In this document: positions 31,121-42,519 of the stretch, piece by piece
Numbering within the stretch: position 1 is the stretch's first letter
How the letters are laid out: the number at the start of each line of letters is the position of its first letter
Assembly (NCBI GenBank): GCA_023014485.1
Contig: JAJOZX010000879.1
Span: 311,501 to 375,500 of the forward strand
Length of the DNA stretch: 64,000 bases
Source of the DNA: Bathynomus jamesi
Taxonomy: Eukaryota > Arthropoda > Malacostraca > Isopoda > Cirolanidae
Reading direction: 5' to 3'
Program-made: the position numbers and the translations under genes
Notes under the pieces: generated by a model
Databases searched by the model: none
Seen by the model: only the letters and a program-made list of their open reading frames with translations
Told to the model about the DNA's origin: nothing

Positions 31121-31975
31121 GAGGCTCTGTCGATGAACAAGATGGTTCAAACATTGGATCAACATCGTCTGTCAGTAAACCATGTTGAGCTTCGTCATTA
31201 CCATTGTACATCAATTTCATTTTCATCATCTAAAATCCACGTTTCCGGTGGCCTTGGTACTGGCAAATGTTTATTATGTAAAACAGGCTTTACAGCTGAT
31301 GGTAAATTTGGGTATTGTACCATATGTTTAGATTTCGCAGTAATGCCTAGTATATTTGTTAAGCAGAAATAACAATCCGTTAAATGGTCTTTCGGCTCTC
31401 TCCATATTATCGGAACAGCAAACGGCATTTGACGAAACCCATTTAGCCAGCCTGTCAGAAGTCTTAAACACGTAATACAGCATATATGAGGTGCCCACGT
31501 CTTGTTCTGATCCCCTACCTTGCAACCAAAATAAAGTTCGTATGCTTTTTTGACGAGAGGGGTGAAATTTCGCCTTTGAAATTTAAGTGTTAACTCTCTG
31601 CACACATAACAGAGACAGTTTGGATGGTTGACACACTTGCGTGGCATTCTGTCATGAAACAATACGAACGCACTGACGCAAAAAATTATTAAGGAAAATC
31701 ACGAATAAAATGCACAATGTTCACTGAGTGATCAAATGAGTAACTGATAAATGAAAGTCAACAGTGACTTGTAGCAACTTATAAGCAGAAGAAGAGGAAG
31801 GGGCAGACCCCGCCCCCTTCCTATTCTCACTCAAATCCTAAGTAATGTAAATTCGTGTGTCACTCTAAAACTGTGGGTGATAGAAAAATTCTGTTTTCAT
31901 TTTCGTAATCAACGTAAAAAATTACACATAGTTCAAGTAAAAATATCTCTGTCACAAAAACTTTGTTGACCAGTG
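31121..31975 (-). mobile_element. Truncated CMC/Chapaev-like element
   Basis: The right end TTTGTTGACCAGTG finishes at 31975 and matches the TIR at 5064-5077 exactly. No clear left TIR was found; a loose match (CACTTGCAACA near 31037) is not convincing, so the left limit is approximate. It carries the ORF at 31198-31647. Confidence 0.65.
31198..31647 (-). CDS. N-terminal zinc-binding domain protein of a CMC/Chapaev-like element, 149 aa
   Basis: From ATG 31647 the protein starts MPRKCVNHPNCLCYVCREL and shows the same blocks as 4147-4665: three early cysteines, GDQNKTWAPHICC with a CITC pair, FAVPIIWREP, DCYFC and YPNLPSAVKPV. It ends shortly after the basic-proline block, at nearly the same place as the 4.1-kb protein, and like it lacks both the intron and the catalytic region. 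Protein divergence between the two is large, so they are not recent duplicates of each other. Function is unknown; DNA binding at the element ends is the likely role of this domain. Confidence 0.68.
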   Translation of the reverse strand: MPRKCVNHPNCLCYVCRELTLKFQRRNFTPLVKKAYELYFGCKVGDQNKTWAPHICCITCLRLLTGWLNGFRQMPFAVPIIWREPKDHLTDCYFCLTNILGITAKSKHMVQYPNLPSAVKPVLHNKHLPVPRPPETWILDDENEIDVQW

Positions 31976-32082
31976 AATTATTTTTGCTCCATTATTTTTG
32001 GATATCTTGTATCTTCAACAGTAAGATTTAATATGATCCTAAAAGCTGGTTTAAAATTTTAAAATTATACTAAAAATAAAAC
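31976..32082. other. AT-rich spacer
   Basis: Short non-coding stretch between the CMC-like TIR and the hairpin element. Confidence 0.6.
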
Positions 32083-32355
32083 GTTTTCACCTTGGTAGAA
32101 CTATATATATATCCACAATTATTATTATTAATATTTGTCATACGAAGTATGGGGGACCAATAAACTTTTTTATTTTCATATAAAAGTGATTCTTCCATGT
32201 ATATATATATATATATATACGGAAGAATCACTTTTCTATGAAACTGAAAAAGTTTATTGGTCCCCCATATTCCATATGACAAATAATAATAATAATAATA
32301 ATCATAATAATAATTGGGGATATGGTAGAATCTTTGATGCATGGTGAAAGGTGAA
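32083..32355. repeat. Hairpin element, about 115-bp arms
   Basis: The left arm (about 32083-32197) and right arm (about 32220-32355) are inverted copies sharing TTTTCACCTT, ATGGGGGACCAATAAACTT and GTGATTCTTCC, around a central (AT)n. Small indels occur in (ATT)n tracts. It looks like a foldback MITE. Its termini are not clear enough to call a target duplication. Confidence 0.8.
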
Positions 32356-32832
32356 AACTAAGTAAGCTACCACTAAAACTAAAATCTAGGTTAACAATTA
32401 AATTAATATTTTTTTATAATATAATTTAAAGATAAATTTGGATGTATTAAGAGAAAAACATGCTTTAAATAATTTTTCTTTAATGCGGGGTAAAAGGCGA
32501 AAAATGAATGTTACCCTAAAATAAAATCTAGTTTTATTATAAAATTAAATGGATATTTTTATAATAAAATTTAAAGATATATTTGTATATTAAGACAAAC
32601 GATTTGTTTTTGGTTTAAATTTGGTTTACCATATTTCAGTTTTTGTTTAAAAGAGCGCCTAGCCACCAATACATTACGACGCTGAGGAATTGAAAATGCT
32701 TCGAGACGTCGCAGTGAAAAAATTACTGTATCTACTCATTCTGGTGTTTAGGTTATTCACATTTACACACCCACATACATTTCATATACTTTTGTGGGCT
32801 TGAGCTGCCTTAGGTTAGGATACCCCTTGGAG

Positions 32833-32909
<77 letters not shown>

Positions 32910-33570
32910 AAGCTTTTCTGTACATGCATACACAGTGGAGGGGGATTTAAAATACTCTCATCATGTTGCATGCAATGTTGCGTTACAATTGCATTCTCTC
33001 ATTTTGCGGTAGTACTATTACTACTGGTCTCCTCTTATAAGAGAATACTGTAGACACCAATCGACAAGGGAAGTATTCCGAGCGGGACGTTAGGAAGAAG
33101 ACAGGGAATGCTGAAACTCCCGTTTCTCCTGTCGCTGTCCTCATTAGCTGACCTTTCTCCGTCTCATATACCCTGGGAGTAGTTCAGCATGCTCTCAAAC
33201 ACACCTTTCCCTCCCTATTCTTCACTAAACATAGTGCACACTGCACATGCATCTTGTACAATTCCTAATATTTTCAAAATAAAAAAAAATGGTAACGACT
33301 TCAACAGCCTTGAAGTCCCCACTTCTAGCTTCCCCGTTGCCAACACCGAGAACGCAGACCCGGGCAGCAGGTCTGCTTTTGCTACTGCCCATTCGAGATA
33401 TCCTGGGCTTCTGCCTGATTCATTTTTCATAAACTTCTGCACCATTCGTGCCTTTCATCAAATTTTCAATTTGTTGAACACCACTTCTCCTCTAAACCTC
33501 ACCTTCTCTTCCTCACTGTAACTCAGGTGTCTGGCACGACTAACAGTAACCCCTTTTTCTGTACCCTCTT
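32356..33570. other. No certain gene; AT-rich, then possible LINE-A 5' region
   Basis: An AT-rich segment contains two related phrases near 32400 and 32520 and a long (TA)n tract at about 32837-32907. From about 33040 base composition becomes less AT-rich and may belong to the 5' part of LINE-A, but no frame there (including 33189-33521) shows a recognisable domain. Confidence 0.5.
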
Positions 33571-33579
33571 ACTATCTCT

Positions 33580-34179
33580 ATACTCAATTTCACTCGAAAG
33601 GTGGATGTTGCGTATATGTACGCAATGACCTAACTTGTTCTCGTATTTCCCCAACTTGAATCTTTCGAATTCTACACCCTCTGGCTATGGTTTACATGTC
33701 AATCTCAAACTAAATACATCTGCGCTGTCTTTCTTTCTCCTAATTCTACTGACTATCCAAAATTCTTTGATTACATCACTCCTAAAGTGGAATACATTCT
33801 ATTTCAGGAGATTTCAATGTTCACCAACACCTTTGGCTTTCCTCCCATTTCACTGATATCCTCGGTTAACTAGCTTGCAACTTTTTTATTCTGAGTGTAG
33901 GGAAAACTATACTCATATCCCTGACCGCCTTAGAGATAGGCCTAACATTCTAGGTTTATTTCTCACCGCTCATCCTTCTTCTCACTCTGTCAAACTTTTT
34001 TCTCCGTTGGGCTGCTCCGACCATAATCTTATGTTTCCTGCTCTGTCGCTCCAATTCAGTCTTTGGATCCTCCCAAGAGAAGGTACCTTTGTCATTTTGG
34101 CGCCGCTCATGGGGAAGCCCTTGGCAATACTTCCCTGACTTCCCTTGGCCGAATGTGCTCAGCGCGTCACGGAGATGAT
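33580..34179 (+). pseudogene. LINE-A endonuclease (EEP) region, left part
   Basis: Across shifting forward frames this encodes the apurinic-type endonuclease of a non-LTR retrotransposon: a KGGCCVYVRNDLTCSR block near 33597, FFDYITPKVEY near 33770, DRLRDRPNILGLFLT near 33918 and FSPLGCSDHN near 34000 (the SDH motif is catalytic in the family). Several stops and indels break it. The reading continues into AQRVTE-type sequence at 34165-34179 and is resumed at 54505 after the BEL-C insertion. Confidence 0.72.
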
Positions 34180-34632
34180 TATTGAAAAATTTATTGAAAA
34201 ATTATTTTTTTTTGAGAGAGATTATTTTTATTTAGGTGCAATATTAAGGCTAAGTTTACTTTAAATAGACACAGTAATTATAGAAATAATAATGGCCCAT
34301 TTAGACACTGTCAACATAGCTACAGACTTTTTCACTGCAGGCTGCAGTGGTTTTAAGGTTAAAATTTGGTCGGCAGCCAGATTACTAACTATGGTCAAGC
34401 TAAATTCATTAAAATTAATTTAGACTTACCAAAAATGAAGTTGCCAGTTGAACGTTACCCTTTCTGTTTCTAACTAGTCCATAAGTTTCATTTAGTTTCC
34501 AGATTTTGAATGTTATTTGTTAAGTCACTATTTGGCACACTGCTAAGTTATTTATTCATAGGGGCTATTTCCCAGACCTAGGTTTTGCAGTTTAAGTTAG
34601 GCTAGGGCTGTATTGCCCTTAAGTTTTTGACA
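34180..34632 (-). repeat. BEL-C LTR fragment (terminal 450 bp)
   Basis: Matches the inner 450 bp of the LTR at 53487-54504 in the same orientation and stops at 34632, after GCCCTTAAGTTTTTG. The outer (promoter-side) half of the LTR is missing. Confidence 0.88.
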
Positions 34633-34758
34633 GAAGGTGGAGTTGAAAATTTATGATATATTTAAAGAGTTATGTATTTGCTGTTGCCTGGCGAAGGTTC
34701 ACCTGACATCGAACTAGTTTTATACTTTATATGAATAAACAGACAGAAGGGTCCCCGC
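34633..34758. other. Unassigned segment left of a hAT MITE
   Basis: This stretch contains an AATAAA and is interrupted by the hAT MITE at 34759. It continues at 34993. Not seen elsewhere in the window. Confidence 0.5.
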
Positions 34759-34984
34759 CAGTGGCGGCTCGTCGGTAGGCACTGCGGAACTGCAGTACCC
34801 CTAAATTTTTTATTTACAATTGAAATAATCAAGAACAATATAAGGATGAGCTCACTGAATAACTTTTTCAATAACTTTTGAAACTTTTATTCATTGCTCA
34901 ATGCTCATCCTCTTATTTCAGTAATTATTTCAACCCATTCTTAGAGACAGCACCCTTAGAATTTTTAGTCACGAGCCGCCACTG
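34759..34984. mobile_element. hAT MITE, 226 bp, 8-bp duplication
   Basis: The ends are CAGTGGCGGCTCGT and ACGAGCCGCCACTG, a 14-bp perfect inverted repeat. GTCCCCGC is duplicated at 34751-34758 and 34985-34992. The first eight TIR bases match hAT-A and the MITE at 17889, so all three belong to related hAT families. Confidence 0.95.
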
Positions 34985-34992
34985 GTCCCCGC

Positions 34993-35598
34993 GGTACCAA
35001 ACCAACCCCTCGATCTTCGCCAATTGGCTCCACCGTCAAAGTGATCCTAGGGATAGTGGTCACCTAAGGCGGAAACAAAATAAATACCTCCAACTCTCTT
35101 CTTCACTCTTTGGAGATTAAGAGGAGAGAGACAGAAGCCGAGGAACCGGAAGTAAAAACTTGCGTTACCATCAGGAAAACACCGAAGCAATAAACATTCA
35201 GGAAAGAAATGGAAAAAGGCGAAGACTACCCTCCAAAATGAGAGACGATTCTGGTAAATGTGCGGAGTCACCGACGAAGCCAGTTGTGGTGAATGACGAA
35301 ACGTTCACAGCCACAGTATTTGATGGTAAAATTCGCCCACGTAAGAAACCTATTCCAACCGGAAGAAAATCCCGAAGGAAACTGAAGAAAGGATTGGGCC
35401 CCGCAGCGCCCCCCTTCCACCTATCCGGAGGAACAAGAGTGCAGACCGCCCTGCCACAGATCCGCCTCTCGTTGCGAAAGAAGAAATAAGAATACAGACT
35501 GAATATGAAGATGAATCACGATTGGAGGCTCGAAGGCGTTCTTTAATCTCCGCGGGAATACAAACACACACTATGTCTTATGTGGACTCTGGAATTCA
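34993..35598 (+). other. Unassigned segment with open frame 35160-35489
   Basis: The forward strand has a 109-codon open frame, very basic at its end (KKPIPTGRKSRRKLKKG). After a frame change it is followed by a segment encoding EARRRSLISAGIQTHTMSYV that runs without a stop into the BEL pol frame. I do not recognise this protein. It could be a gag-like or accessory part of another retroelement fused at about 35598, or an unusual BEL-C leader. No similar sequence occurs elsewhere in the window. Confidence 0.35.
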
Positions 35599-37283
35599 GG
35601 TAAGAGCCGATTTCATGTTAATTTTTGGGGCTGCAACCCACAAACTTTTTGCCCTCAGCACTCATCAGATTCATACTGCCTCTTGTTATAAATCTCCCTA
35701 TGGAATACTTTTATTGGGTTTCCCTTCAGATTACTATCCTGAAAAAGAAAAAGAACCAATAAGAGATCAGATCAGCTTCTGTATCACCAACCCTCTACTT
35801 ACTAGTACAACTTCTAATGAAGATCTAGAAAAAATTGAACACCAGATTGCACAATTTAGCAAACTAGAAAACTTGGGTATTTCTGCGGATGAACCATTTT
35901 CAAACAAAGAAAAAGATCTTATTGCAAACTTTGAAGAGGAAGTTAAAATAGAAGATGAAAGATTGTCTGTTAAGGTACCATGGAATGACCAAAAAGATAA
36001 AATTTCACCAAACTTTAACTATGCTATTAGCAGGTTAAAGTCCACTTGCAAAAAATTAAAAAAAGATAACTTAATGCAACCTTATTCAGACATCCTTGAA
36101 CAACAATTCCAGGAAGGAATAATAGAAGTAGCCCCAACAGAAAGCCTAAAACAAGAAGGAAATTTTTTACCTCATTTTCCAGTAGTTCGCCCTGGAGTAC
36201 AAACAACTAAAGTTAGGATTGTAGTAGATCCCTCGGGTAAAAGCAAACCAGAAGAAATAACAGTAAATGATGCTACTGAGGACTGCCCTTCACTCCTACC
36301 TCATTTAGCAAAATTGTGCATCAAATTAAAGCATTGTAAATATTTAATGATTGGAGACATTTTAAAAGCATATTTACAACTTAAATATCAAACAGAATTT
36401 GACTGCAATACCCACAAAATTCTGTGGTTAAAAGATACCCAGTTGGCTCCAAGTGACAACAACCTGATCTGCTATAAATATAAAAGAGTTACCTTTGGCA
36501 ACAAAAGCAGTCCATTTTTACTACAACAATCTCTCCGACACATTTTTAATGAACAGCAAAACCAAGTGGCAGACTACCTAGCTAACCGCTTTTACATGGA
36601 CAATGCTTTAATTAATGCCAACAATCTCTCAGAACTCAAAGACCTTTACAATTATAGTGTAAACACCTTAATCAATTATAATTTGAAGTTATATGAATGG
36701 GCCTCCAATCACTCAGAACTTCAAGGACTATTTGAAAAACATGACATAGCCTCCTCAGAAGATAAGAAAAACATAAAACTATTAGGATATGGTTGGAACA
36801 CAAATGCTGATACACTCCATCTAAAAACTTTAAACTTGAACTCAGAAGCCAAAACTAAAAGAGAAATACTAAGTTCTGTGCAATCATTGTTTGATCCAAT
36901 TGGATTTGTTGCACCCTTAGTGTTTAAACTAAAACTCTTCATGCAGAAGGTAGCATCTACCAAAAAAGATTGGGATGAATATCTAGAACCCGAAATGCTG
37001 GGTGAATGGAAAAAACTTTGCAAAGAAATAAACAAAGTGGAATTTCTGAATTTTCCTAGACAAGCTTTTGAAAATTCCAAACCTCTCATTGAAAATCTTC
37101 AACTCCATATCTTTTGTGATGCCAGCCAAGAAGGGTATGCAGTAAGTTGCTATCTAGTTGGAAACGGAAAATCCGAACTAATTTACGCTAAATCAAGAGT
37201 CAACCCCAAATCAAAAAATTGGACCATTTGTAAATTGGAATTAATGGCAATCTGCCTAGGAACCAAAGTCCTAGAATACCTTA
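35599..37283 (+). pseudogene. pol: BEL-C reverse transcriptase and RNase H start (split by LINE-B)
   Basis: One open frame covers the end of the protease-RT linker and the whole RT. Landmarks are LSVKVPWND (start of the BEL RT region), VRIVVDPSGK, MIGDILKAYLQL with the first aspartate, FGNKSSPFLLQQSL, RFYMDNALI where YMDN replaces YVDD, SLFDPIGFVAPL, and the RNase H start IFCDASQEGYA. The frame ends where LINE-B inserts (TACCTTA, 37277-37283). RNase H resumes at about 41382. The asparagine in the second catalytic position also occurs in BEL-A, so it seems to be a family trait. The gene has no start, as gag lies elsewhere in reverse orientation. Confidence 0.82.
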
Positions 37284-37322
37284 CCTTATGAACCTTATGT
37301 TGTTTCGTGCGTTGGTCTCTCT

Positions 37323-39093
37323 TCACACGGAGGTCAAGCTGGTGGCCCCGCCTCTAGGTCTGGCCTGGTGGAGGAGCGAGTTGCTTTCTTGCGCTCTCCA
37401 CCGTACATAGCCAGGCACGCCCGGCTCATCTGGTACTGTCCTGAGCCAGGCATCCAGTCTTTTCTTGAAGACTTCAACTTTGACCCCCGTTACATTTCTG
37501 AGGTCCTTAGGAAGCTGGTTGAAAAGTCTTGGCCCCCTGACAACCAAGCTATTTTCCTTCAGGGTTGAGGAGGTCCCTTGTCGTGCCTTTAATTTGGGAA
37601 CACTACACATTCTGCCTTTCCTATTTTCCAGTGTTGTTTGAATGGTAATTGGGTTTAGTTTTAGGTTTGGTACCAGTTTTTCGATCATTTTCCATATGTA
37701 GATTATGATGTACCTCTCTCTTCTTCTTTCCATTCTTTCCAGTGAGTACAGATTTAGTTTACGTAGTCTTTCCCAGTAGTTGAGTTCTTTGCAGCCATCA
37801 ATCTTGGCTGTGAAATGCCTTTGCGTTTCTTCTAGTTTATTAGTTTCTTCCTTTTTATATGGGGACGTCAAAACTGAGCAGTATTCAAGTTTTGGTATAA
37901 TCAGTGTTTTTAGCAGGGGAATCATTACTGTCCTGTCCCTTCTCTTGAACTTTCTTAGAACCTGTCCGGCGACTCTTTTTGCTTTATTCATCGCTATCTG
38001 ATTTTGTGTTTCGAATTTCGCATCATCTGTCATTATTATCCCGAGATCAATCGCTTTCATGCTTCTCTGAATTTCCTGTCTATCTGGAGCATAATATGCA
38101 GTCTGTTTAAGTTCTTCTTTTCTACCATATCTCAAGAGCTGAAATTTCTCGGCGTTGAATGACATGTTGTTGTCTTCTGACCATTTGTATATTTTGTTCG
38201 TGTCCCTCTGCAAGGCCTCCACGTCATGTACATCGCTGATTTTTCTGCTGATCTTTGTATCGTCTGCAAAGGATGTTACTATACTATTTCTGTTTACTCC
38301 GCTGTCTATGTCTGTTAGCATGATAATGAACAGGAGTGGGGCCAGTACTGTCCCTTGTGGTATTGAGCTGCGTACTTCCGATTCTGATGATGATATACCT
38401 TGAATTTTGACGACCTGCAGACGATCACTAAGGAAGTTGTAGATCCATTTTCCCACTTTGCCTGTTATTCCCATGTCTTTAATTTTATGTGCTATTATAC
38501 CATGGTCACATTTATCGAAAGCTTTAGCAAAATCTGTGTATATAACATCGTAGTTGTCATTGCCTTCCAATGCATCTAGGATATTGTTGTAGTGCTCTAT
38601 TAGTTGTGATAGGCATGATCTACCTGACCGGAATCCATTCTGATTTTCATTGAATCTTTCCCGTGTCTCCAGGAAATCATAAATTTTCTCTCTAACTATT
38701 CTTTCAAATACTTTGGTGAGGTGGGACGTCAATGACACTGGTCTATAGTTCTTTGCTTGAGATCTGTCCCCTCCTTTATACGTATATAGGGACAATGTTT
38801 GCTCTTTTCAAGATGCTCGGTATTTCCCCAGTGTCTAGGGATCTTCTCCATATCCAGTATAAAGGTGTAGCTATTTCATTTTTACAGTTTTTAATCAATA
38901 ATGCGTTCCAATTGTCCGGACCTGCAGCTGAATGTAGTTTCATTTGTCCTATAGCTCTCGCTACATCTTCTGGTGTAAACTCAAAGTCTGTTATATACTC
39001 TCCTTGCAATTCCTCTTCAAAGAATGCATTTATGTCAGGTATCCCTTTGTCACTTTTTGGGGTACTGAAAACTGATTCATATTGAGCTCTCAA
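37323..39093 (-). pseudogene. LINE-B reverse transcriptase
   Basis: The main frame (38795-37323, 490 codons) holds NYRPVSLTSHLTKVFERIV, NGFRSGRSCLSQL, YTDFAKAFDKCDH (first catalytic aspartate), SIPQGTVLAPLLF and SFADDTKI (catalytic aspartate pair). The thumb region and the C-terminal GVKVEVFKKRLDAWL helix typical of Jockey/CR1-group LINEs follow. Upstream 39093-38776 adds the FTPEDVARAIGQMKLHSAAG linker in another frame, so there is one frameshift near 38790. All catalytic residues are preserved. It would copy the LINE RNA at a nicked target. Confidence 0.85.
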
Positions 39094-39304
39094 TGTATCA
39101 GATATTTCTTTTGGATCGTCGGTTAGTTCATTATTTCCCGTCCTTAAGGGCCCAATAGCGGCGCGCGTTTTTGTTTTCCTTTTTGCATAGCTATAGAAGT
39201 ATTTTGGATTTTCCTTTATTGCTTCTACCGCCTTTTCCTTTCCCTCTCTGTATGGTCCTTAATCAGGGCTTGTATTTCCCTATCGATACCCTCCAGTTTT
39301 TCTT

Positions 39305-40698
39305 TTATTGTTTCCTGTCATTATCTCCGCAGTTTCCTAACTTCGCCTCCACTCTCTTTCTTTTGCGGAATAGTCTTCTCTTTTGCCTTTCTAGCCAGCT
39401 CCTCTTTCCTTTTGGCTGTGATTTCGGAGCATATTTTTCTAAAATTCTCAGCGTTTTTTCCTCCAAGGTTGTTAGCATTTCTTCAGTTGTTTTATTCTCG
39501 AAAATTGTTCTCCATTCTATTTGGGCCATGTGCGATCTGATTGCTTCCCAATTTATAGTCTTCGAGTTTAAGTTAAAGGCCCCGAATTTACTTCTTTCCA
39601 CAATATGTGTATTGTCTTCTAATGCTGCCGTCATATTTGTTGATATCTCGATTAAGTTGTGGTCTGAGATAATGGTTGGGGTTATTTTTATATCAGCAAT
39701 CAAGTTCGTGTTATTCGTGAATACCAGATCTAGGCAGTTATTTTTTCTGGTATTTTCTGTTATCTCCTGTGTCAGCATAAACTCGTTTGTGAGAGCCATC
39801 AACATTTTTGCTTGTTCCTGATCTTCTCTTGTGCCCCCCTTGTCCTGGTGAATATATATATTCCTATTCACCTTTTTGCATTTTATAAATAGGAAGTTAA
39901 AGTCTCCGCAGATCATTATATTGGGGGATGGAGGGTTTATGGCCTTTATTAGCTTTCTAATGTCATCAATGGCCTCCGAGAATTTTTCGGTTGGGGTGCT
40001 TGGAGGTCTATAGATGACTATTACTATCAAGTTTAGTTTTCTATTTTCACTGCTAGGAGTTCCACATAGCTGTTTGATTTACTTATTATCGTCTCTGTCA
40101 TATGACCTTCCTGTACATATATAGCACAGCCACCTTTCCGTCTCGTCGTTCTATCCGCTCTTAGTAAGTTGAAGCCCTCCATATTTATCTCTTTCTTATC
40201 AATACAATGTTCGCAGTTTTCACAATTTCCTTGGCAATCTTTAAGATGAGTTTCTGTGAGGCATGCGATGTCCGCCCTTGTTTCGTCCATAAATCCTTTC
40301 AGGTACGAAACCTTATTGAGTGATTGGTTTGGTCTTATTCCTTGAATATTAGCCAGGACAATTTTTATGTTCTCTGTTTTTCGTTGCCCCTTGTGCATTT
40401 CAAGTTCGTTTTCCTTCGATATCGCTTGATTCGTTGCTCTATGATCCTCCGAAAGAGATCCGTTTCCTCCTACTTGTATTGGTAGCTTCTTGCCCGGTAG
40501 CTTTTGCTCGGGGGTTTCCAGCTGTGTCAACTGCATGTGGATGACATTTAGCATTCGTAAGGTGTCTGAGATGTTGAAAAAATTTTCTTGTTCGCTTATT
40601 GTGTTCCTATTGTTGTTCCTATTGTTATTTTTATTCCTATTGTCATTTAAACTTTTTCCTTTGTTCGTTGAGTCCGTCGGAGATGTTGATAGTAGCAT
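39305..40698 (-). pseudogene. LINE-B endonuclease (EEP), frameshifted once
   Basis: The first part (40698-40033) starts with an asparagine-rich leader and then encodes IVLANIQGIRPNQ, CLTETHLKD (with the catalytic glutamate) and RKGGCAIYVQEG. The second part (40030-39305) continues with IYRPPSTPTEKF, MICGDFNF and TIISDHNLIEI (catalytic DFN and SDH motifs). A frame change at about 40031 separates them. The order and residues are those of the AP-endonuclease-like domain that nicks target DNA for LINE insertion. The start at 40698 overlaps ORF1 by about 50 bp in a different frame, a common LINE arrangement. Confidence 0.82.
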
Positions 40699-41374
40699 TT
40701 ATTCCCGAATTTGCAGGTTCCATATTTTGCGTAAGTTCTGCAAATGTCCGGGTGGTAGAATTTACATCCGTCTCCAACTTTACAATGACCATTATTGTAG
40801 AAGAAATTGCATATTGGGGGGTGTTCATATATACATTGTCCTCTTTTAAATCTGCAATTATCTTTTATATAATATCTGCATATAATTCCTTCCCCATATT
40901 TACTCTTGGCTTTTGTTTTTTGCTCCTTATTGGGGGACAGTTTTACTTCGTTTACTTGACTGCCCTCTTGTCTTGTCCTATTTGTGCTAGTTGTGTTTGT
41001 GTCCTTCGTTGCCCTTATGCTGTGTGTTGTCTTTACACTCTTTGTCGCCTGTGTGTTTTCGGCCTCGTTTTGTGACGGTATTTGAATTCTTTCTATTTCG
41101 CCTTTCTCCGTTTCTTCCGTTTTCCACTGTTCTTTGTTTCCATTTTCCTCTTTCATTCTCTTCTCGTAGTCTCTTTCTGCTTTAAATACCGTAAAAGAGT
41201 TTAATTCGGTCAAGCAGTTCTCGCAGAAAAATTTTATCCCATTAAACTGCTTTGCGTTCGTTATAAGGGAGATTTTTTCATCTCCCCATTCTAGGCATTT
41301 AAAATCAAAAAGTAGCTGACAAAAATCGCATCTTATCGCCTCTGTTTCATCTGCAACAGAAAAACACACACACA
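40647..41374 (-). CDS. LINE-B ORF1 with PHD-like finger and three CCCH zinc fingers, 5'-truncated
   Basis: About 240 codons are open. The N-terminal part (RCDFCQLLFDFKCLEW ... FFCENCLTEL) looks like the later half of a PHD-type finger, as known in ORF1 of CR1/L2-related LINEs. A lysine/glutamate/threonine-rich linker follows. Then come three CCCH fingers in tandem: CRYYIKDNCRFKRGQCIYEH (C-x7-C-x6-C-x3-H), CNFFYNNGHCKVGDGCKFYH and CRTYAKYGTCKFGNKCYYQH (both C-x8-C-x5-C-x3-H). CCCH fingers usually bind RNA, so this is likely the RNA-binding chaperone of the element. The true start is lost at the 5' truncation. I know PHD-containing LINE ORF1s but not a standard family with three CCCH fingers. 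Confidence 0.75.
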
Positions 41375-41748
41375 TATCTTAAAGAAACCTACTTAGAAGA
41401 AAACTTAGGAAACCAAAAGTTCTTCAAAACAATAATTTGGACAGACTCACAGGTAGCTTTAAATTGGATTGCTCAAAAATCTCTAAAAATGAAATCCATC
41501 TTTTGTAAAAAACAGAGTGAAAGACATTCAGGAAGCAACAAGAAACTTAAACCATCACCTGGAATTCAGACATGTAGCAGGAGAAGACAACCCAGCAGAC
41601 CTACTCACCAGAACAATATCTTTCAAGAAATTTCAAAAACTTCTTCCCTTTTACCAACATGGTCCCATATTTTTGAGAAATGAAACTGAATGGCCAACCA
41701 ACTTAATTTTTAACACCCACCAAGAAACCTTACAGACAACAATAAATG
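41375..41748 (+). pseudogene. pol: BEL-C RNase H remainder, between LINE-B and BEL-B
   Basis: After the LINE-B target duplication the forward strand encodes TIIWTDSQVALNWIAQ, the RNase H block with a catalytic aspartate, then after a frame change near 41480-41515 RHVAGEDNPADLLTRTISF, the C-terminal RNase H signature of BEL/Pao. Coding is cut at AAATG (41744-41748) by BEL-B and resumes at 48963. Confidence 0.8.
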
Positions 41749-42519
41749 TTTGAAAAAACTATATAGGGCTATGGGTTGATTGCCTGTGCCCTCATCCGTT
41801 GGAAATTTCCAGCAGATTTCAGTGGAGGGTTACCGACAAAAGCCCTATGCTTTTTCGTTAGAGAGTTATGAATATGTAGGTTTAAAGGACCTTTATATTT
41901 AAGTGATTACGGTAATTCTAGCGGGGATTTGCGCGACGTACAGTATATAGAATGAAAAAATTTGCCTCACCTTATTTTTGTTGGGTCTTTGTTTGCTTCG
42001 ATGTAGGGCGTTACGATCATCTTCGGTGTAGGGCCGCCACGATCGAGTTTCGCGACGAATTTACTTAAGGTAATTAATATAGGCAGTCACTATATAAACC
42101 CCTGAAGGAATAGGCCTATCCTTTTATAGTCTTAGGTTTTATATTATAAGGAATTCACTCAGACTCTAGGGGGACAAAGACATCCTCCCGTTTAAAGCTT
42201 CGCTGTAACATAAACAGCCCTGAGAGCCGTTCCTTGGTTCTGGTGTATTATTTGCCGAACTAGCAAATTTTGTTTGGTCTACTCCTTGGTAGACTAAACA
42301 ATAAATTGGGTTTTCTTGTTGCTATGTGGGGCTGATTCATACATACAGGTTCTTTGTACGTATGGCAATTCAATTATTTCATTCCCAATAGGCTATGTCG
42401 CCAATCCCGAGGCAATTTTGTATAGATATTTAATTCAATTAATTAATAATTTATATTTAATTATGAAATAAATGTACCACATATGATACCATGTTGTGAG
42501 TGCGTATAGTTTTTCCATA
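41749..42519 (-). repeat. BEL-B 3' LTR, 771 bp
   Basis: On the reverse strand it starts TATGGAAAAACTATACGC and ends TTTTTTCAAA. It differs from the 5' LTR mainly by 1-4-bp indels. A C-rich block (complement of ACTGGGGGGGGCCGGAG, about 42520-42536) precedes it on the reverse strand, as in BEL-A. Confidence 0.9.

Larger units (their letters stand above)
37284..41374 (-). mobile_element. LINE-B: 5'-truncated non-LTR retrotransposon, 4.1 kb
   Basis: It is inserted into BEL-C RNase H. TACCTTA (37277-37283) and TATCTTA (41375-41381) flank it as a 7-bp target duplication with one mismatch. On the reverse strand the order is ORF1 (zinc fingers), endonuclease and RT, ending in a short repeated tail (CATAAGGTT, twice) at about 37284-37300. 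The 5' end lies in an (AC)n run within the first codons of a PHD-like domain, so it is truncated. Confidence 0.82.

Noticed and set aside
33189..33521. 110-codon forward frame upstream of LINE-A
   Set aside because: No recognisable domain and out of register with the endonuclease; probably a decayed LINE 5' region at best.
35522..35598. Start of BEL-C pol at the first methionine of the long frame
   Set aside because: The preceding residues do not resemble BEL protease and look fused; the methionine is not a credible initiator.
39171..39821. 216-codon forward frame over LINE-B
   Set aside because: It is the antisense of the LINE-B endonuclease region, with low-complexity FFLLS composition.
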